Program-made: the position numbers and the translations under genes
Source: Flavobacterium aquidurense
GTDB taxonomy: Bacteria > Bacteroidota > Bacteroidia > Flavobacteriales > Flavobacteriaceae
Reading direction: 5' to 3'
Assembly: GCA_900107365.1 (NCBI GenBank)
Contig: FNPS01000003.1
Span: 186,001 to 250,000, forward strand
Length of the DNA: 64,000 bases
Shown: piece after piece, positions 1 to 9,691 of the stretch
Numbering within the stretch: the first letter of the stretch is position 1
Layout: every line of letters begins with the position of its first letter
Notes under the pieces: model-generated
Seen by the model: the letters and a program-made list of their open reading frames with translations, nothing else
Told to the model about the DNA's origin: nothing
The model's database searches: none

Positions 1-509
1 ATGCAGTAAAAGGTGGTAACGTTCCTAAGGAATATATTCCATCTGTAGAAAAAGGTTTCCGTGAAGCTATGAAAACTGGTCCTTTGGCTGGTTATCAAGT
101 GGATAGTTTGAAAGTAACTTTGACAGACGGATCTTTTCACCCTGTCGATTCCGATGCACTTTCTTTTGAATTGGCAGCAAGAATGGGTTATAGAGAAGTA
201 GCGAAAGCTGCTGGAGCTATTATTCTTGAGCCTATCATGAAAATGGAGGTTATTACTCCTGAAGAAAACATGGGGGATATCGTAGGTGATATCAACCGTC
301 GTAGAGGTCAGGTTAATGATATGGGTGACAGAAATGGTGCTAAAACTATTAAGGCTGATGTGCCTTTGTCAGAGATGTTTGGATATGTAACAACATTAAG
401 AACATTATCTTCTGGTAGAGCTACTTCAACTATGGAGTTTTCACATTATGCAGAGACACCTTCTAATATTTCAGAAGCTGTAATTAAAAAAGCAAAAGGT
501 AACGCTTAA
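1..509 (+). CDS. fusA: Elongation factor G, C-terminal part (5' end outside window)
   Basis: Translational GTPase that drives ribosomal translocation. The reading frame is open from base 3, so the gene begins upstream and only the last 168 residues are visible. They match the end of domain IV and domain V: GFREAM and GPLAGY near the start, then LEPIMKMEV, the RRRGQV turn and a final segment ending [10 protein letters not shown]. The G domain is outside the window. rpsJ starts 11 bp downstream, the str-operon arrangement (rpsL-rpsG-fusA-rpsJ), so the two are surely co-transcribed. Identity is secure; a paralogous EF-G is unlikely given the neighbours. Confidence 0.97.
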   Translation, partial: AVKGGNVPKEYIPSVEKGFREAMKTGPLAGYQVDSLKVTLTDGSFHPVDSDALSFELAARMGYREVAKAAGAIILEPIMKMEVITPEENMGDIVGDINRRRGQVNDMGDRNGAKTIKADVPLSEMFGYVTTLRTLSSGRATSTMEFSHYAETPSNISEAVIKKAKGNA

Positions 510-520
510 TTCTTAAGAAA

Positions 521-826
521 ATGAGTCAAAAAATCAGAATAAAACTAAAATCTTACGATCACATGTTGGTAGATAAATCTGCTGAAAAGATCGTAAAAAC
601 AGTAAAAACTACTGGAGCAGTTGTAACAGGTCCAATTCCGTTACCAACTCACAAAAAACTTTTCACTGTGTTACGTTCTCCGCACGTTAACAAAAAAGCG
701 AGAGAGCAATTTGAAGTAATGTCATACAAGAGATTGATTGATATTTATTCATCTTCATCTAAAACTATTGATGCATTAATGAAACTTGAATTGCCAAGTG
801 GAGTTGAAGTAGAAATAAAAGTATAA
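521..826 (+). CDS. rpsJ: 30S ribosomal protein S10
   Basis: Small-subunit head protein (101 aa, normal length), also the NusE partner in antitermination complexes. The sequence starts [14 protein letters not shown] and carries the conserved GPIPLPTHK and [14 protein letters not shown] segments. It follows fusA by 11 bp and is followed at once by an intrinsic terminator, so here it ends the str transcription unit and does not open the S10 operon. Confidence 0.99.
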
Positions 827-846
827 TTTTTTATTATATTTTATAA

Positions 847-878
847 AAAAAAGCGAGACAGAAATGTTTCGCTTTTTT
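847..878 (+). terminator. Intrinsic terminator after rpsJ
   Basis: Bases 847-859 pair with 866-878: a 13-bp stem (six A-T pairs, GCG core, one G-T wobble), 6-base loop, and a run of T closing the 3' arm. It lies 20 bp after the rpsJ stop and should separate fusA-rpsJ from rplC. Confidence 0.85.
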
Positions 879-1127
879 ACTTTTATTTAAATTTTGTTTT
901 TTCTTTTTTAAGGTCTTTCGTTTTTAATATTTATTGCTTGTTTTGATCGAGATGTCTTTTGTTTAGGCTGTTGCCGGTGTTTTTTCTTTTGTGGGTTATC
1001 TAAATGTTAAGAAAAATATCATTAGAGATTAAGAAAGAAAAAATTATTTTTTGGTTTAAATTTTCACCTCCTCTTGCTTGTTGTGATCCTTGGATTTTGA
1101 TAATGAGCGATTTAATTTTTGTAACTG
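879..1127. other. Spacer between rpsJ terminator and rplC promoter
   Basis: About 250 bp of AT-rich DNA with no credible reading frame on either strand and no RNA gene I recognise. Nothing further is seen in it. Confidence 0.5.
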
Positions 1128-1159
1128 TTTGGTATATTCAATTTTAATGTCTACTTTTG
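1128..1159 (+). promoter_or_regulatory. Bacteroidota-type promoter for the rplC operon
   Basis: TTTG at 1128-1131, 20 bp spacer, then TACTTTTG at 1152-1159, matching the Bacteroidota -33/-7 consensus (TTG...TAnnTTTG). Transcription would begin near 1165, leaving a leader of about 64 bases before the rplC ATG. Confidence 0.75.
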
Positions 1160-1228
1160 CACTCCCTGTTTGGAAATTTCTGTTATTTTCAAATTGAAGG
1201 GAATTTTAGTAATTAATAATTAATATTT

Positions 1229-1846
1229 ATGTCTGGGTTAATTGGTAAAAAAATCGGCATGACTAGTATTTTCGACGAAAACGGGAAAAACATTCCTTGT
1301 ACAGTAATCGAAGCTGGGCCGTGTGTTGTTACCCAAGTCAGAACCAAAGGTGTTGACGGGTACGAAGCGTTGCAACTAGGTTTCGATGACAAAAACGAGA
1401 AACATTCTACTAAAGCGGCTTTAGGTCACTTTAAAAAAGCTGGAACTGTTGCTAAGAAAAAAGTCGTTGAATTCCAAGATTTCGCAACTGAACAAAAATT
1501 AGGGGATCTTATTGATGTTTCTATTTTTGCTGAAGGAGAATTTGTAGATGTACAAGGTGTATCTAAAGGTAAAGGTTTTCAAGGTGTTGTAAAACGTCAC
1601 GGATTTGGTGGTGTTGGTCAGGCAACTCATGGTCAACATAACCGTTTAAGAGCGCCAGGTTCTGTGGGAGCTTCTTCTTATCCATCTAGAGTATTCAAAG
1701 GAATGCGTATGGCTGGAAGAATGGGAGGAGATAATGTAAAAGTACAAAACCTTAGAGTTTTAAAAGTAGTTGCTGAAAAGAACCTACTTGTTATTAAAGG
1801 ATGTGTTCCTGGACATAAAAACTCTTATGTAATCATTCAGAAGTAA
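1229..1846 (+). CDS. rplC: 50S ribosomal protein L3
   Basis: Early-assembly large-subunit protein (205 aa) whose loop reaches the peptidyl-transferase centre. Visible hallmarks are the N-terminal [13 protein letters not shown], the [13 protein letters not shown] loop and [23 protein letters not shown]. The gene starts a transcription unit behind its own promoter and overlaps rplD by one base (TAATG). In most bacteria rpsJ would lie directly upstream. Confidence 0.99.
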   Translation: MSGLIGKKIGMTSIFDENGKNIPCTVIEAGPCVVTQVRTKGVDGYEALQLGFDDKNEKHSTKAALGHFKKAGTVAKKKVVEFQDFATEQKLGDLIDVSIFAEGEFVDVQGVSKGKGFQGVVKRHGFGGVGQATHGQHNRLRAPGSVGASSYPSRVFKGMRMAGRMGGDNVKVQNLRVLKVVAEKNLLVIKGCVPGHKNSYVIIQK

Positions 1847-2475
1847 TGGAAGTAAAAGTATTAGATTTCAACGGAAAAGATACTGGAAGAAAAGTTCAAC
1901 TTTCTGATTCAGTATTCGCAATTGAACCAAACAATCACGCTGTATACCTTGATGTTAAGCAATATCTTGCTAATCAAAGACAAGGTACTCACAAAGCTAA
2001 AGAAAGAGCTGAAGTGACAGGAAGTACACGTAAGATTAAAAAACAAAAAGGAACAGGTACAGCTCGTGCGGGAAGTATTAAGAATCCATTGTTTAAAGGT
2101 GGTGGAACAGTTTTCGGACCAAGACCAAGAAGTTATTCATTTAAATTGAATAAATCTTTGAAAAGATTGGCTAGAAAATCAGCTTTCTCAATCAAAGCAA
2201 AAGAGGCGAATATCATCGTTCTTGAAGACTTTAATTTTGAAGCGCCAAACACTAAAAATTTCATTAACGTTTTGAAAGCTTTAGGGTTAGAAAATAAAAA
2301 ATCTCTATTTGTGTTGGGAGAGTCGAATAAAAATGTATATTTGTCCTCACGCAATTTAAAGGCTTCTAATGTCGTAACTAGCTCAGAATTAAGCACTTAC
2401 GCTATTTTAAACACTAATAATTTAGTGCTTTTAGAAGGTTCTTTGGAGTTAATTGAAGAAAATTTAAGCAAATAA
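1846..2475 (+). CDS. rplD: 50S ribosomal protein L4
   Basis: Large-subunit protein lining the exit tunnel (209 aa). The tunnel loop is recognisable as [13 protein letters not shown] followed by [13 protein letters not shown] near residues 65-95. The start overlaps the rplC stop by one base. E. coli L4 autoregulates its operon through the S10 leader; here the leader before rplC is short and I see no matching structure, so no regulatory role is claimed. Confidence 0.99.
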   Translation: MEVKVLDFNGKDTGRKVQLSDSVFAIEPNNHAVYLDVKQYLANQRQGTHKAKERAEVTGSTRKIKKQKGTGTARAGSIKNPLFKGGGTVFGPRPRSYSFKLNKSLKRLARKSAFSIKAKEANIIVLEDFNFEAPNTKNFINVLKALGLENKKSLFVLGESNKNVYLSSRNLKASNVVTSSELSTYAILNTNNLVLLEGSLELIEENLSK

Positions 2476-2482
2476 TAGGAAT

Positions 2483-2773
2483 ATGAGTATCATAATTAGA
2501 CCTATAGTAACAGAAAAAGTAACCAAAGAAAGTGAAGTTTTAAACCGCTTCGGATTCGTTGTTGACAAAAAAGCAAACAAAGTGCAAATTAAGAAAGCTG
2601 TTGAAGCTGCTTATGGAGTGACTATTGTTTCAGTTAACACGATGAACGTAAGACCGGATAGAACTACGAAATACACTAAAAGTGGTTTGATCAGTGGAAA
2701 GACAAATGCAATTAAGAAAGCGATTGTTCAAGTACAAGAAGGAGAAACAATTGATTTTTACAACAATATCTAA
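2483..2773 (+). CDS. rplW: 50S ribosomal protein L23
   Basis: Exit-tunnel rim protein (96 aa), docking site for trigger factor and SRP. It shows the N-terminal IIIRPIVTEKVT and the central FVVDKKANKVQIKKAVE typical of L23. It lies 7 bp after rplD. Confidence 0.99.
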   Translation: MSIIIRPIVTEKVTKESEVLNRFGFVVDKKANKVQIKKAVEAAYGVTIVSVNTMNVRPDRTTKYTKSGLISGKTNAIKKAIVQVQEGETIDFYNNI

Positions 2774-2782
2774 GATAGAAAA

Positions 2783-3607
2783 ATGTCAGTAAGAAAATTA
2801 AAACCTATTACCCCAGGTCAGCGATTTAGAGTTGTGAATGGTTATGACGCCATTACAACTGATAAGCCGGAACGCTCTTTGATAGCGCCGATAAAAAACT
2901 CTGGAGGTAGAAATAGTCAAGGAAAGATGACCATGCGTTATACGGGTGGTGGTCACAAGCAGAGATATCGTATTATTGATTTCAAAAGAACTAAAGACGG
3001 AATTCCGGCTACTGTGAAATCAATCGAATACGATCCAAATCGTACTGCATTTATCGCTTTGTTAGCTTATGCTGATGGAGAGAAAACGTATGTAATTGCT
3101 CAAAACGGATTGAAAGTTGGTCAGAAATTAGTTTCTGGTCCAGAATCTCAACCGGAAATTGGTAATACATTGCCTTTAAGCAGAATTCCTTTAGGAACTG
3201 TAATCTCTTGTATTGAGTTACGTCCAGGTCAAGGTGCGGTAATCGCTCGTTCAGCTGGTACATTTGCTCAATTAATGGCAAGAGATGGAAAATATGCTAC
3301 AATTAAAATGCCATCTGGTGAAACAAGATTAATCTTGTTAACTTGTTCGGCTACAATTGGAGCTGTTTCTAATTCAGACCACCAATTAGTTGTATCTGGT
3401 AAAGCAGGTAGAACAAGATGGTTAGGAAGAAGACCTAGAACAAGACCTGTTGCAATGAACCCTGTTGATCACCCAATGGGTGGTGGAGAAGGACGTTCTT
3501 CTGGTGGACATCCACGTTCAAGAAATGGAATACCAGCAAAAGGTTATAGAACTCGTTCTAAGAAAAACCCGAGTAACAAGTATATCGTAGAACGTAGAAA
3601 GAAATAA
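2783..3607 (+). CDS. rplB: 50S ribosomal protein L2
   Basis: Core large-subunit protein (274 aa) needed for subunit association and peptidyl transfer. It has the [18 protein letters not shown] motif in the N-terminal half and the highly conserved [18 protein letters not shown] near residues 225-242, with the catalytic-centre histidine of that segment. Start is 9 bp after rplW; rpsS follows at 6 bp. Confidence 0.99.
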   Translation: MSVRKLKPITPGQRFRVVNGYDAITTDKPERSLIAPIKNSGGRNSQGKMTMRYTGGGHKQRYRIIDFKRTKDGIPATVKSIEYDPNRTAFIALLAYADGEKTYVIAQNGLKVGQKLVSGPESQPEIGNTLPLSRIPLGTVISCIELRPGQGAVIARSAGTFAQLMARDGKYATIKMPSGETRLILLTCSATIGAVSNSDHQLVVSGKAGRTRWLGRRPRTRPVAMNPVDHPMGGGEGRSSGGHPRSRNGIPAKGYRTRSKKNPSNKYIVERRKK

Positions 3608-3613
3608 TAAGAT

Positions 3614-3892
3614 ATGGCACGTTCATTAAAAAAAGGACCTTTCGTTCATTATAAGTTAGACAAGAAAGTTCAGGAAAACGTAGAAAGTGGTAAAAATAGT
3701 GTAGTAAAGACTTGGTCTAGAGCTTCTATGATTACTCCAGATTTCGTTGGACAAACTATCGCAGTTCATAACGGTCGTCAATTTGTACCAGTTTACGTAA
3801 CAGAAAACATGGTAGGTCACAAATTAGGAGAATTTTCACCAACTAGATCTTTTAGAGGTCATGCTGGAGCAAAAAATAAAGGTAAAAAATAA
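3614..3892 (+). CDS. rpsS: 30S ribosomal protein S19
   Basis: Small-subunit head protein (92 aa) contacting S13 and the large subunit. It carries [11 protein letters not shown] at the N terminus and the [16 protein letters not shown] signature. Packed 6 bp after rplB and 6 bp before rplV. Confidence 0.99.
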
Positions 3893-3898
3893 GAAGCA

Positions 3899-4312
3899 AT
3901 GGGAGTTCGTAAAAGAGAAACAGCAGATGCGAGAAAAGAGGCTAATAAGTCTATTGCTTTCGCAAAATTGAATAACTGCCCTACTTCACCTAGAAAAATG
4001 CGCTTAGTAGCGGACTTGGTAAGAGGTCAGAAGGTAGAAAGAGCACTTAACATATTAAGATTTAGTTCTAAAGAAGCTTCAAGAAAATTAGAAAAACTAT
4101 TATTATCTGCAATCAACAACTGGGAGCAAAAAAATAGTGAAGGTAATTTAGAAGAAGCTGGATTATTTGTTAAGGAGATCAGAGTAGATGGTGGAATGAT
4201 GTTGAAAAGACTTCGTCCAGCTCCACAAGGTCGTGCACACAGAATAAGAAAACGTTCTAATCACGTTACAATCGTGCTTGGAGCTATCAATAACACACAA
4301 AGCAATTCTTAA
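3899..4312 (+). CDS. rplV: 50S ribosomal protein L22
   Basis: Exit-tunnel protein (137 aa). The central [15 protein letters not shown] and the tunnel beta-hairpin segment with [16 protein letters not shown] identify it. An N-terminal extension ([17 protein letters not shown]) precedes the core, making it longer than E. coli L22 (110 aa), as is usual in this phylum. Confidence 0.99.
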
Positions 4313-4317
4313 GCAGC

Positions 4318-5079
4318 ATGGGACAAAAGACAAATCCAATTGGAAATAGACTTGGTATCATCAGAGGGTGGGACTCAAACTGGTATGGTGGAAATGATTA
4401 CGGTGATAAACTTGCCGAAGATCACAAAATCAGAAAGTATATCCACGCTCGTTTATCAAAAGCTAGTGTATCTAAAGTAATCATCGAGAGAACTTTAAAA
4501 CTTGTAACCGTTACTATCACTACTGCTAGACCTGGTATCATTATCGGAAAAGGTGGACAAGAGGTAGACAAGTTAAAAGAAGAACTTAAGAAAGTTACTG
4601 ACAAAGAGGTTCAAATCAACATCTTTGAAATTAAAAGACCTGAATTAGATGCTTATCTTGTGGCGACAAGCATCGCTCGTCAAATCGAAAGCCGTATCTC
4701 TTACAGACGTGCAATCAAAATGGCTATTGCTGCTTCTATGCGTATGAATGCTGAAGGTATCAAAGTTTTGATTTCTGGTCGTTTGAATGGTGCTGAGATG
4801 GCGCGTTCAGAAGGTTTCAAAGAAGGTAGAATTCCTCTATCAACTTTCAGAGCTGATATTGATTATGCTTTGGCTGAAGCTCACACTACTTACGGTAGAA
4901 TGGGTATCAAAGTATGGATCATGAAAGGTGAAGTTTATGGAAAGAGAGATCTTTCTCCACTTGCAGGAATGGATAAAAAACAATCTGGAACTGGTGGTGG
5001 TAAAGGTGGAGATTCTCCGAGAGGAGACAGAAAACCTTTTAATAAAGGTGGTAAACCAGACGCTCGTAAAAGAAAGTAA
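4318..5079 (+). CDS. rpsC: 30S ribosomal protein S3
   Basis: Small-subunit protein at the mRNA entry site (253 aa), contributing to helicase activity. It starts [14 protein letters not shown], has the KH-domain GxxG loop in [16 protein letters not shown], and the C-terminal [14 protein letters not shown]. The last 30 residues form a basic Gly/Lys/Arg-rich tail ([14 protein letters not shown]), longer than in E. coli. Confidence 0.99.
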   Translation: MGQKTNPIGNRLGIIRGWDSNWYGGNDYGDKLAEDHKIRKYIHARLSKASVSKVIIERTLKLVTVTITTARPGIIIGKGGQEVDKLKEELKKVTDKEVQINIFEIKRPELDAYLVATSIARQIESRISYRRAIKMAIAASMRMNAEGIKVLISGRLNGAEMARSEGFKEGRIPLSTFRADIDYALAEAHTTYGRMGIKVWIMKGEVYGKRDLSPLAGMDKKQSGTGGGKGGDSPRGDRKPFNKGGKPDARKRK

Positions 5080-5098
5080 ATTTTTAAACTAAAGAAAA

Positions 5099-5524
5099 AT
5101 GTTACAGCCTAAAAGAACAAAATACCGTAAGGTACAAAAAGGTAAAATGAAAGGTAACTCTCAAAGAGGGCATGAACTTTCTAATGGAATGTTTGGTATT
5201 AAATCTGTACATGAAGATGGAATGTTCTTAACTTCTCGTCAAATCGAAGCTGCGCGTATTGCTGCAACTCGTTTTATGAAGAGAGAGGGACAATTATGGA
5301 TTAAAATATTTCCAGACAAACCAATTACTAAGAAACCTCTTGAGGTACGTATGGGTAAAGGTAAAGGTGCCGTTGAATATTGGGCTGCCGTTGTTAAACC
5401 CGGAAGAATTATGTTTGAAGTTGGAGGAGTTCCTTTATCAGTTGCAAAAGAGGCTTTACGTCTTGCAGCTCAAAAGCTTCCAGTAAAAACTAAGTTCGTC
5501 GTTGCTAGAGATTTCGAAGCATAA
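5099..5524 (+). CDS. rplP: 50S ribosomal protein L16
   Basis: Large-subunit protein near the A site (141 aa). Diagnostic segments are [34 protein letters not shown] and a central [18 protein letters not shown]. It lies 19 bp after rpsC and just before rpmC. Confidence 0.99.
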   Translation: MLQPKRTKYRKVQKGKMKGNSQRGHELSNGMFGIKSVHEDGMFLTSRQIEAARIAATRFMKREGQLWIKIFPDKPITKKPLEVRMGKGKGAVEYWAAVVKPGRIMFEVGGVPLSVAKEALRLAAQKLPVKTKFVVARDFEA

Positions 5525-5537
5525 TTTATATTATATT

Positions 5538-5729
5538 ATGAAACAATCAGAAATAAAAGATCTTTCTGCAGCGGAGTTGCAAGAAAAACTTAGTCAAACT
5601 AAGAAGATATATGCTGACCTAAAAATGGCCCACGCTATTTCTCCAATTGAGAACCCACTTCAAATTAGAAGTGTAAGAAGAACAGTTGCAAGATTGGCTA
5701 CAGAGCTAACTAAAAGAGAGTTACAATAA
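5538..5729 (+). CDS. rpmC: 50S ribosomal protein L29
   Basis: Small helical exit-tunnel protein (63 aa). I take the ATG at 5538 (MKQSEIKDLSAAELQEKL); an in-frame upstream start would overlap rplP and adds residues unlike any L29. The C-terminal part has the conserved NPLQIRSVRRTVARLATEL helix. Confidence 0.97.
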   Translation: MKQSEIKDLSAAELQEKLSQTKKIYADLKMAHAISPIENPLQIRSVRRTVARLATELTKRELQ

Positions 5730-5746
5730 TTGTATTCTGCTGAAAG

Positions 5747-6007
5747 ATGGAAGAAAAAAGAAATTTAAGAAAAGAAAGAATAGGTGTTGTTACTTCAAAT
5801 AAAATGGATAAATCTATTGTTATTGCTGAAGTAAGAAAAGTAAAACACCCATTATACGGTAAGTTCGTGTTGAAAACAAAGAAATACGTTGCACACGACG
5901 AAACAAACGACTGTAACATTGGAGATACTGTAAGAATTAGCGAAACGCGTCCTTTAAGTAAAACAAAATGTTGGAGATTAGTTGAAATCTTAGAAAGAGC
6001 TAAATAA
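5747..6007 (+). CDS. rpsQ: 30S ribosomal protein S17
   Basis: Primary 16S rRNA-binding protein (86 aa, OB fold). It shows [19 protein letters not shown] and the HPLYGKF and [19 protein letters not shown] motifs. It is 17 bp after rpmC and 2 bp before rplN. Confidence 0.99.
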   Translation: MEEKRNLRKERIGVVTSNKMDKSIVIAEVRKVKHPLYGKFVLKTKKYVAHDETNDCNIGDTVRISETRPLSKTKCWRLVEILERAK

Positions 6008-6009
6008 TT

Positions 6010-6378
6010 ATGGTACAACAGGAATCAAGACTAAAAGTAGCAGATAACACGGGAGCAAAAGAAGTTTTAACTATCCGTGTTTTAGGAGGTACCAAAAGAA
6101 GGTATGCCTCTGTTGGTGACAAGATTGTAGTATCTATTAAAGATGCAACTCCTAACGGTAACGTTAAAAAAGGAGCTGTTTCAACTGCAGTTGTTGTACG
6201 TACCAAAAAAGAAGTGAGAAGAGCTGATGGTTCTTATATCCGTTTCGATGATAATGCATGTGTTCTTTTGAACGCTGCAGGGGAAATGAGAGGAACTCGT
6301 GTTTTTGGTCCGGTAGCAAGAGAACTTCGTGAAAAACAATTCATGAAAATTGTATCATTAGCACCAGAAGTGCTTTAA
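6010..6378 (+). CDS. rplN: 50S ribosomal protein L14
   Basis: Large-subunit protein at the subunit interface (122 aa, standard length). It begins [18 protein letters not shown] and contains the [13 protein letters not shown] signature near the C terminus. Only 2 bp separate it from rpsQ. Confidence 0.99.
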
Positions 6379-6389
6379 TTCGTTTTAAG

Positions 6390-6704
6390 ATGATAAAGCT
6401 AAAAATAAAATCAGGAGATATCGTAAGAGTTATTGCTGGAGACCATAAAGGTGCTGAAGGTAAAGTTTTACGTGTTTACCGTGAGAAAAATAAAGCGATA
6501 GTTGAAGGTGTAAACATGGTTTCGAAACATACAAAACCAAGTGCTAAAAACCCTCAAGGTGGTATCGTTAAGAAAGAAGCTTCTATACAAATATCTAACA
6601 TTTCACTAATTGATCCTAAAACTAAGGAAACAACTAGAGTTGGTATTAGAGTAGAGGGAGATAAGAAAGTAAGATTTTCAAAAAAATCTAATCAAGTACT
6701 ATAG
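6390..6704 (+). CDS. rplX: 50S ribosomal protein L24
   Basis: Assembly-initiator protein (104 aa) with an N-terminal KOW motif: [21 protein letters not shown]. The central [11 protein letters not shown] is conserved. It lies 11 bp after rplN and 2 bp before rplE. Confidence 0.99.
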   Translation: MIKLKIKSGDIVRVIAGDHKGAEGKVLRVYREKNKAIVEGVNMVSKHTKPSAKNPQGGIVKKEASIQISNISLIDPKTKETTRVGIRVEGDKKVRFSKKSNQVL

Positions 6705-6706
6705 TA

Positions 6707-7258
6707 ATGGCATATACACCTAGACTAAAAGAAGAATATAAGAGTAGAGTAATCTCTGCTCTTAAAGAGGAATTCGGATATACAAACGTGATGCAAGTTC
6801 CAAAACTTGAAAAAATCGTTTTGAGCCGTGGAGTTGGTGCAGCTGTATCTGATAAAAAACTTATTGACTATGCGGTTGATGAGTTAACAAAGATCACTGG
6901 ACAAAAAGCAGTATCTACAATTTCAAAGAAAGACGTTGCGTCTTTTAAATTGAGAAAAGGGATGCCTATTGGAGCAAAAGTTACTTTACGTGGAGAAAGA
7001 ATGTATGAGTTTTTAGATAGACTTGTTACTTCTGCTTTGCCACGTGTTAGAGATTTTAGTGGTATTAAAGCTACTGGTTTCGACGGAAGAGGTAACTACA
7101 ATCTTGGAGTTTTGGAGCAAATCATTTTCCCTGAAATTGATATTGATAAAGTAAACAAAATTTCAGGAATGGATATTACTTTTGTTACTACTGCAAAAAC
7201 AGACAAGGAAGCAAAGTCATTATTGGCTGAATTAGGATTACCTTTTAAAAAGAATTAA
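6707..7258 (+). CDS. rplE: 50S ribosomal protein L5
   Basis: 5S rRNA-binding protein of the central protuberance (183 aa). It has [17 protein letters not shown] near the N terminus and [18 protein letters not shown] in the middle. It precedes rpsN by 3 bp, the standard spc-operon order. Confidence 0.99.
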   Translation: MAYTPRLKEEYKSRVISALKEEFGYTNVMQVPKLEKIVLSRGVGAAVSDKKLIDYAVDELTKITGQKAVSTISKKDVASFKLRKGMPIGAKVTLRGERMYEFLDRLVTSALPRVRDFSGIKATGFDGRGNYNLGVLEQIIFPEIDIDKVNKISGMDITFVTTAKTDKEAKSLLAELGLPFKKN

Positions 7259-7261
7259 GAC

Positions 7262-7531
7262 ATGGCTAAAGAATCAATGAAAGCCCGCGAGGTTAAAAGA
7301 GAGAAAACGGTAGCAAAGTATGCTGAGAAAAGAAAAGCTTTGAAAGAAGCTGGAGATTTTGAAGGTCTACAAAAATTACCTAAAAATGCTTCACCAGTTC
7401 GTTTGCACAATCGTTGTAAATTAACAGGTAGACCAAGAGGGTATATCCGTCAATTCGGTATTTCACGTGTAACTTTCCGTGAAATGGCTAATAATGGATT
7501 AATTCCTGGAGTTAAAAAGGCTTCTTGGTAA
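7262..7531 (+). CDS. rpsN: 30S ribosomal protein S14 (zinc-free long form)
   Basis: Small-subunit head protein (89 aa). It is the long form without zinc: the core [21 protein letters not shown] keeps only one cysteine where zinc-binding S14 has a four-Cys cluster. The next gene, rpsH, has its own promoter overlapping the end of rpsN. Confidence 0.98.
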   Translation: MAKESMKAREVKREKTVAKYAEKRKALKEAGDFEGLQKLPKNASPVRLHNRCKLTGRPRGYIRQFGISRVTFREMANNGLIPGVKKASW

Positions 7532-7555
7532 TCTCGCAATAAGTTACTACTTTTG
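7525..7555 (+). promoter_or_regulatory. Internal promoter before rpsH
   Basis: TTG at 7525-7527, 20 bp spacer, TACTTTTG at 7548-7555: a full Bacteroidota-type promoter overlapping the last codons of rpsN. Transcription would start near 7561 and include the hairpin at 7586-7615 in a roughly 75-base leader of rpsH. Confidence 0.65.
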
Positions 7556-7585
7556 CAAACCAAAAAATAATTTTAATTGATTAAA

Positions 7586-7615
7586 GGTTCGGGAGGCGGG
7601 TGCCTCCCGAAAACC
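7586..7615 (+). promoter_or_regulatory. GC-rich hairpin in the rpsH leader
   Basis: Bases 7588-7597 (TTCGGGAGGC) pair perfectly with 7602-7611 around a 4-base loop; GG/CC can extend the stem past a two-A bulge. It ends about 20 bases before the rpsH ATG and has no T run, so it is not a simple terminator. The high GC content stands out from its surroundings. A regulatory leader or an inserted short palindromic repeat are both possible. Confidence 0.6.
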
Positions 7616-7635
7616 ATAGTCGCAATCAAATACAT

Positions 7636-8034
7636 ATGTATACAGATCCTATTGCAGATTATTTGACTAGAGTTCGTAACGCTGTGGCTGCAAACCACAA
7701 AGTTGTTGAAATTCCAGCTTCTAATCTAAAAAAAGAAATAACTAAGATCTTATTTGATCAAGGTTATATCTTGAGTTACAAATTTGAAGACAACTCTGTT
7801 CAGGGTTCAATCAAAATTGCTTTAAAGTATGATAAAGATACTAAAGAGCCTGTAATTAAAGATATCCAAAGAATTAGTAAACCTGGTTTACGTAAATATG
7901 CAGGTGCTGCCAAATTACCAAGAATCCTTAATGGATTAGGAATTGCAATTGTTTCTACATCAAAAGGTCTAATGACTGGAAAACAAGCGAAACAATTAAA
8001 TGTAGGTGGTGAAGTAATTTGTTACGTATACTAA
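7636..8034 (+). CDS. rpsH: 30S ribosomal protein S8
   Basis: Central-domain 16S rRNA-binding protein (132 aa) and the classical spc-operon regulator in E. coli. I take the ATG at 7636 (MYTDPIADYLTRVRNA), the family's usual start; a GTG 36 bp upstream lies inside the hairpin and would add foreign residues. The C-terminal STSKGLMTGKQAK motif is conserved. Unusually for this cluster it has its own promoter and a folded leader. Confidence 0.98.
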   Translation: MYTDPIADYLTRVRNAVAANHKVVEIPASNLKKEITKILFDQGYILSYKFEDNSVQGSIKIALKYDKDTKEPVIKDIQRISKPGLRKYAGAAKLPRILNGLGIAIVSTSKGLMTGKQAKQLNVGGEVICYVY

Positions 8035-8052
8035 TTTTAAAGACTAGATAAG

Positions 8053-8595
8053 ATGTCAAGAATAGGTAAAAGCCCAATTGTAATTGCTGCTGGAGTAACT
8101 GTAGAAGTTAAAGACGGTATCATTACAGTAAAAGGAAAAAAAGGTCAACTAACTCAGGAGTTTTCGGACATTACTGTAAAAGTTGAAGGCGATCAGGTTT
8201 TATTAGAAAGATCGTCTGATCATAAAGACCAAAGAGCAAAACACGGATTATACAGATCATTAATCAACAACATGATTATTGGTGTATCTGAAGGTTTTAC
8301 AAAAGAACTTGAATTAGTTGGAGTTGGTTATAGAGCTTCAAACCAAGGTCAAAAGCTAGATTTAGCTCTTGGATATTCTCACAATATTGTTTTAGAAATT
8401 GCTCCAGAAGTAGCTTTAGAAACAATATCTGAAAAAGGTAAAAACCCTATCGTAAAATTAACATCATTTGATAAACAACTTTTAGGTCAGGTTGCTGCGA
8501 AAATCAGAGGTTTCCGTAAGCCTGAGCCATACAAAGGAAAAGGTGTTAAATTTGTGGGTGAAGTATTAAGAAGAAAAGCAGGTAAATCAGCTTAA
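8053..8595 (+). CDS. rplF: 50S ribosomal protein L6
   Basis: Large-subunit protein near the GTPase-factor site (180 aa, two repeated domains). It begins MSRIGKSPI and ends with the conserved [24 protein letters not shown] stretch region. It lies 18 bp after rpsH and 11 bp before rplR. Confidence 0.99.
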   Translation: MSRIGKSPIVIAAGVTVEVKDGIITVKGKKGQLTQEFSDITVKVEGDQVLLERSSDHKDQRAKHGLYRSLINNMIIGVSEGFTKELELVGVGYRASNQGQKLDLALGYSHNIVLEIAPEVALETISEKGKNPIVKLTSFDKQLLGQVAAKIRGFRKPEPYKGKGVKFVGEVLRRKAGKSA

Positions 8596-8606
8596 AAAAT
8601 AAGATT

Positions 8607-8957
8607 ATGTCATTAACAAAATCTGATAGAAGACAGAGAATTAGATTCAGAATTAGAAAATCGATTAGTGGTACTACTACTAACCCTAGACTATCTGTAT
8701 TTAGAAGTAACAAAGAAATTTACGCTCAACTTATTGATGATGTAAACGGAGTTACTATATTAGCTGCATCTTCAAGAGAAAAAGAAATAGGAAAAGGTAC
8801 TAACGTTGAAATCGCTGCTGCTGTTGGAAAATTAGTTGCAGAGAAAGCGTTAAAAGCTGGGATTGATACCATCACTTTTGATAGAGGTGGATATTTATAT
8901 CACGGTCGTATTAAATCATTAGCAGAAGGCGCAAGAGCGGCTGGACTTAAATTCTAA
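8607..8957 (+). CDS. rplR: 50S ribosomal protein L18
   Basis: 5S rRNA-binding protein (116 aa). It has the N-terminal basic [11 protein letters not shown] tract, [16 protein letters not shown], and the C-terminal [20 protein letters not shown] signature. Neighbours rplF and rpsE are in standard order. Confidence 0.99.
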   Translation: MSLTKSDRRQRIRFRIRKSISGTTTNPRLSVFRSNKEIYAQLIDDVNGVTILAASSREKEIGKGTNVEIAAAVGKLVAEKALKAGIDTITFDRGGYLYHGRIKSLAEGARAAGLKF

Positions 8958-8963
8958 TATATT

Positions 8964-9485
8964 ATGTCTAAATACAAAAATGTAGAATTGGTAAAACCAA
9001 GTGGTCTTGAACTTAAAGATCGTCTGGTAAGTGTTAATCGTGTTACTAAAGTTACAAAAGGTGGTAGAGCTTTCGGTTTTTCTGCTATTGTAGTTGTAGG
9101 TGATGAAAACGGAGTAGTTGGTCATGGATTAGGAAAATCTAAAGACGTTTCTGAAGCAATTGCGAAAGCAGTAGAAGATGCTAAGAAAAATCTAGTAAAA
9201 ATTCCTTTGAATGGACAATCTGTTCCTCACGAACAAAAAGGTAAATTTGGTGGTGCACGTGTATTTTTAATTCCTGCTTCTCATGGTACAGGAGTTATTG
9301 CTGGTGGAGCTGTTCGTTCAGTTCTTGAATCAGTAGGTATTCACGATGTATTATCTAAATCTCAAGGATCATCAAATCCTCATAACGTAGTGAAAGCAAC
9401 TTTTGATGCTTTATTACAAATGAGAAGCGCTCATACTGTTGCAAAACAAAGAGGTGTTTCTTTAGAAAAAGTTTTTAAAGGTTAA
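8964..9485 (+). CDS. rpsE: 30S ribosomal protein S5
   Basis: Small-subunit fidelity protein (173 aa). The double-stranded RNA-binding domain with [22 protein letters not shown] and the C-terminal [15 protein letters not shown] are both clear. It is 6 bp after rplR. Confidence 0.99.
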   Translation: MSKYKNVELVKPSGLELKDRLVSVNRVTKVTKGGRAFGFSAIVVVGDENGVVGHGLGKSKDVSEAIAKAVEDAKKNLVKIPLNGQSVPHEQKGKFGGARVFLIPASHGTGVIAGGAVRSVLESVGIHDVLSKSQGSSNPHNVVKATFDALLQMRSAHTVAKQRGVSLEKVFKG

Positions 9486-9497
9486 TTCAAGGAAATT

Positions 9498-9680
9498 ATG
9501 GCTAAATTATTAGTAAAACAAGTAAGAAGCAAAATCAACTGTCCTCTTTCTCAAAAGAGAGGTTTGGAAGCTTTGGGTCTACGTAAAATGGGACAAGTTG
9601 TAGAGCATGATTCAAACCCTGCTATCCTTGGGATGATAAACAAAGTTAAACACTTAGTTTCTGTCGAAGAAGCTAAATAA
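9498..9680 (+). CDS. rpmD: 50S ribosomal protein L30
   Basis: Small large-subunit protein (60 aa). It has the typical [13 protein letters not shown] start and the [21 protein letters not shown] core, the short bacterial form without extension. It sits between rpsE and rplO as usual. Confidence 0.98.
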   Translation: MAKLLVKQVRSKINCPLSQKRGLEALGLRKMGQVVEHDSNPAILGMINKVKHLVSVEEAK

Positions 9681-9691
9681 CAAATACTGTT

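Noticed and set aside
1064-1080. CACCTCCTC in the rpsJ-rplC gap resembling the 16S rRNA 3' end
   Set aside because: Only a few bases match and no other rRNA sequence is present.
7600-7635. Upstream GTG start for rpsH
   Set aside because: It lies within the leader hairpin and adds 12 residues not found in S8 proteins.
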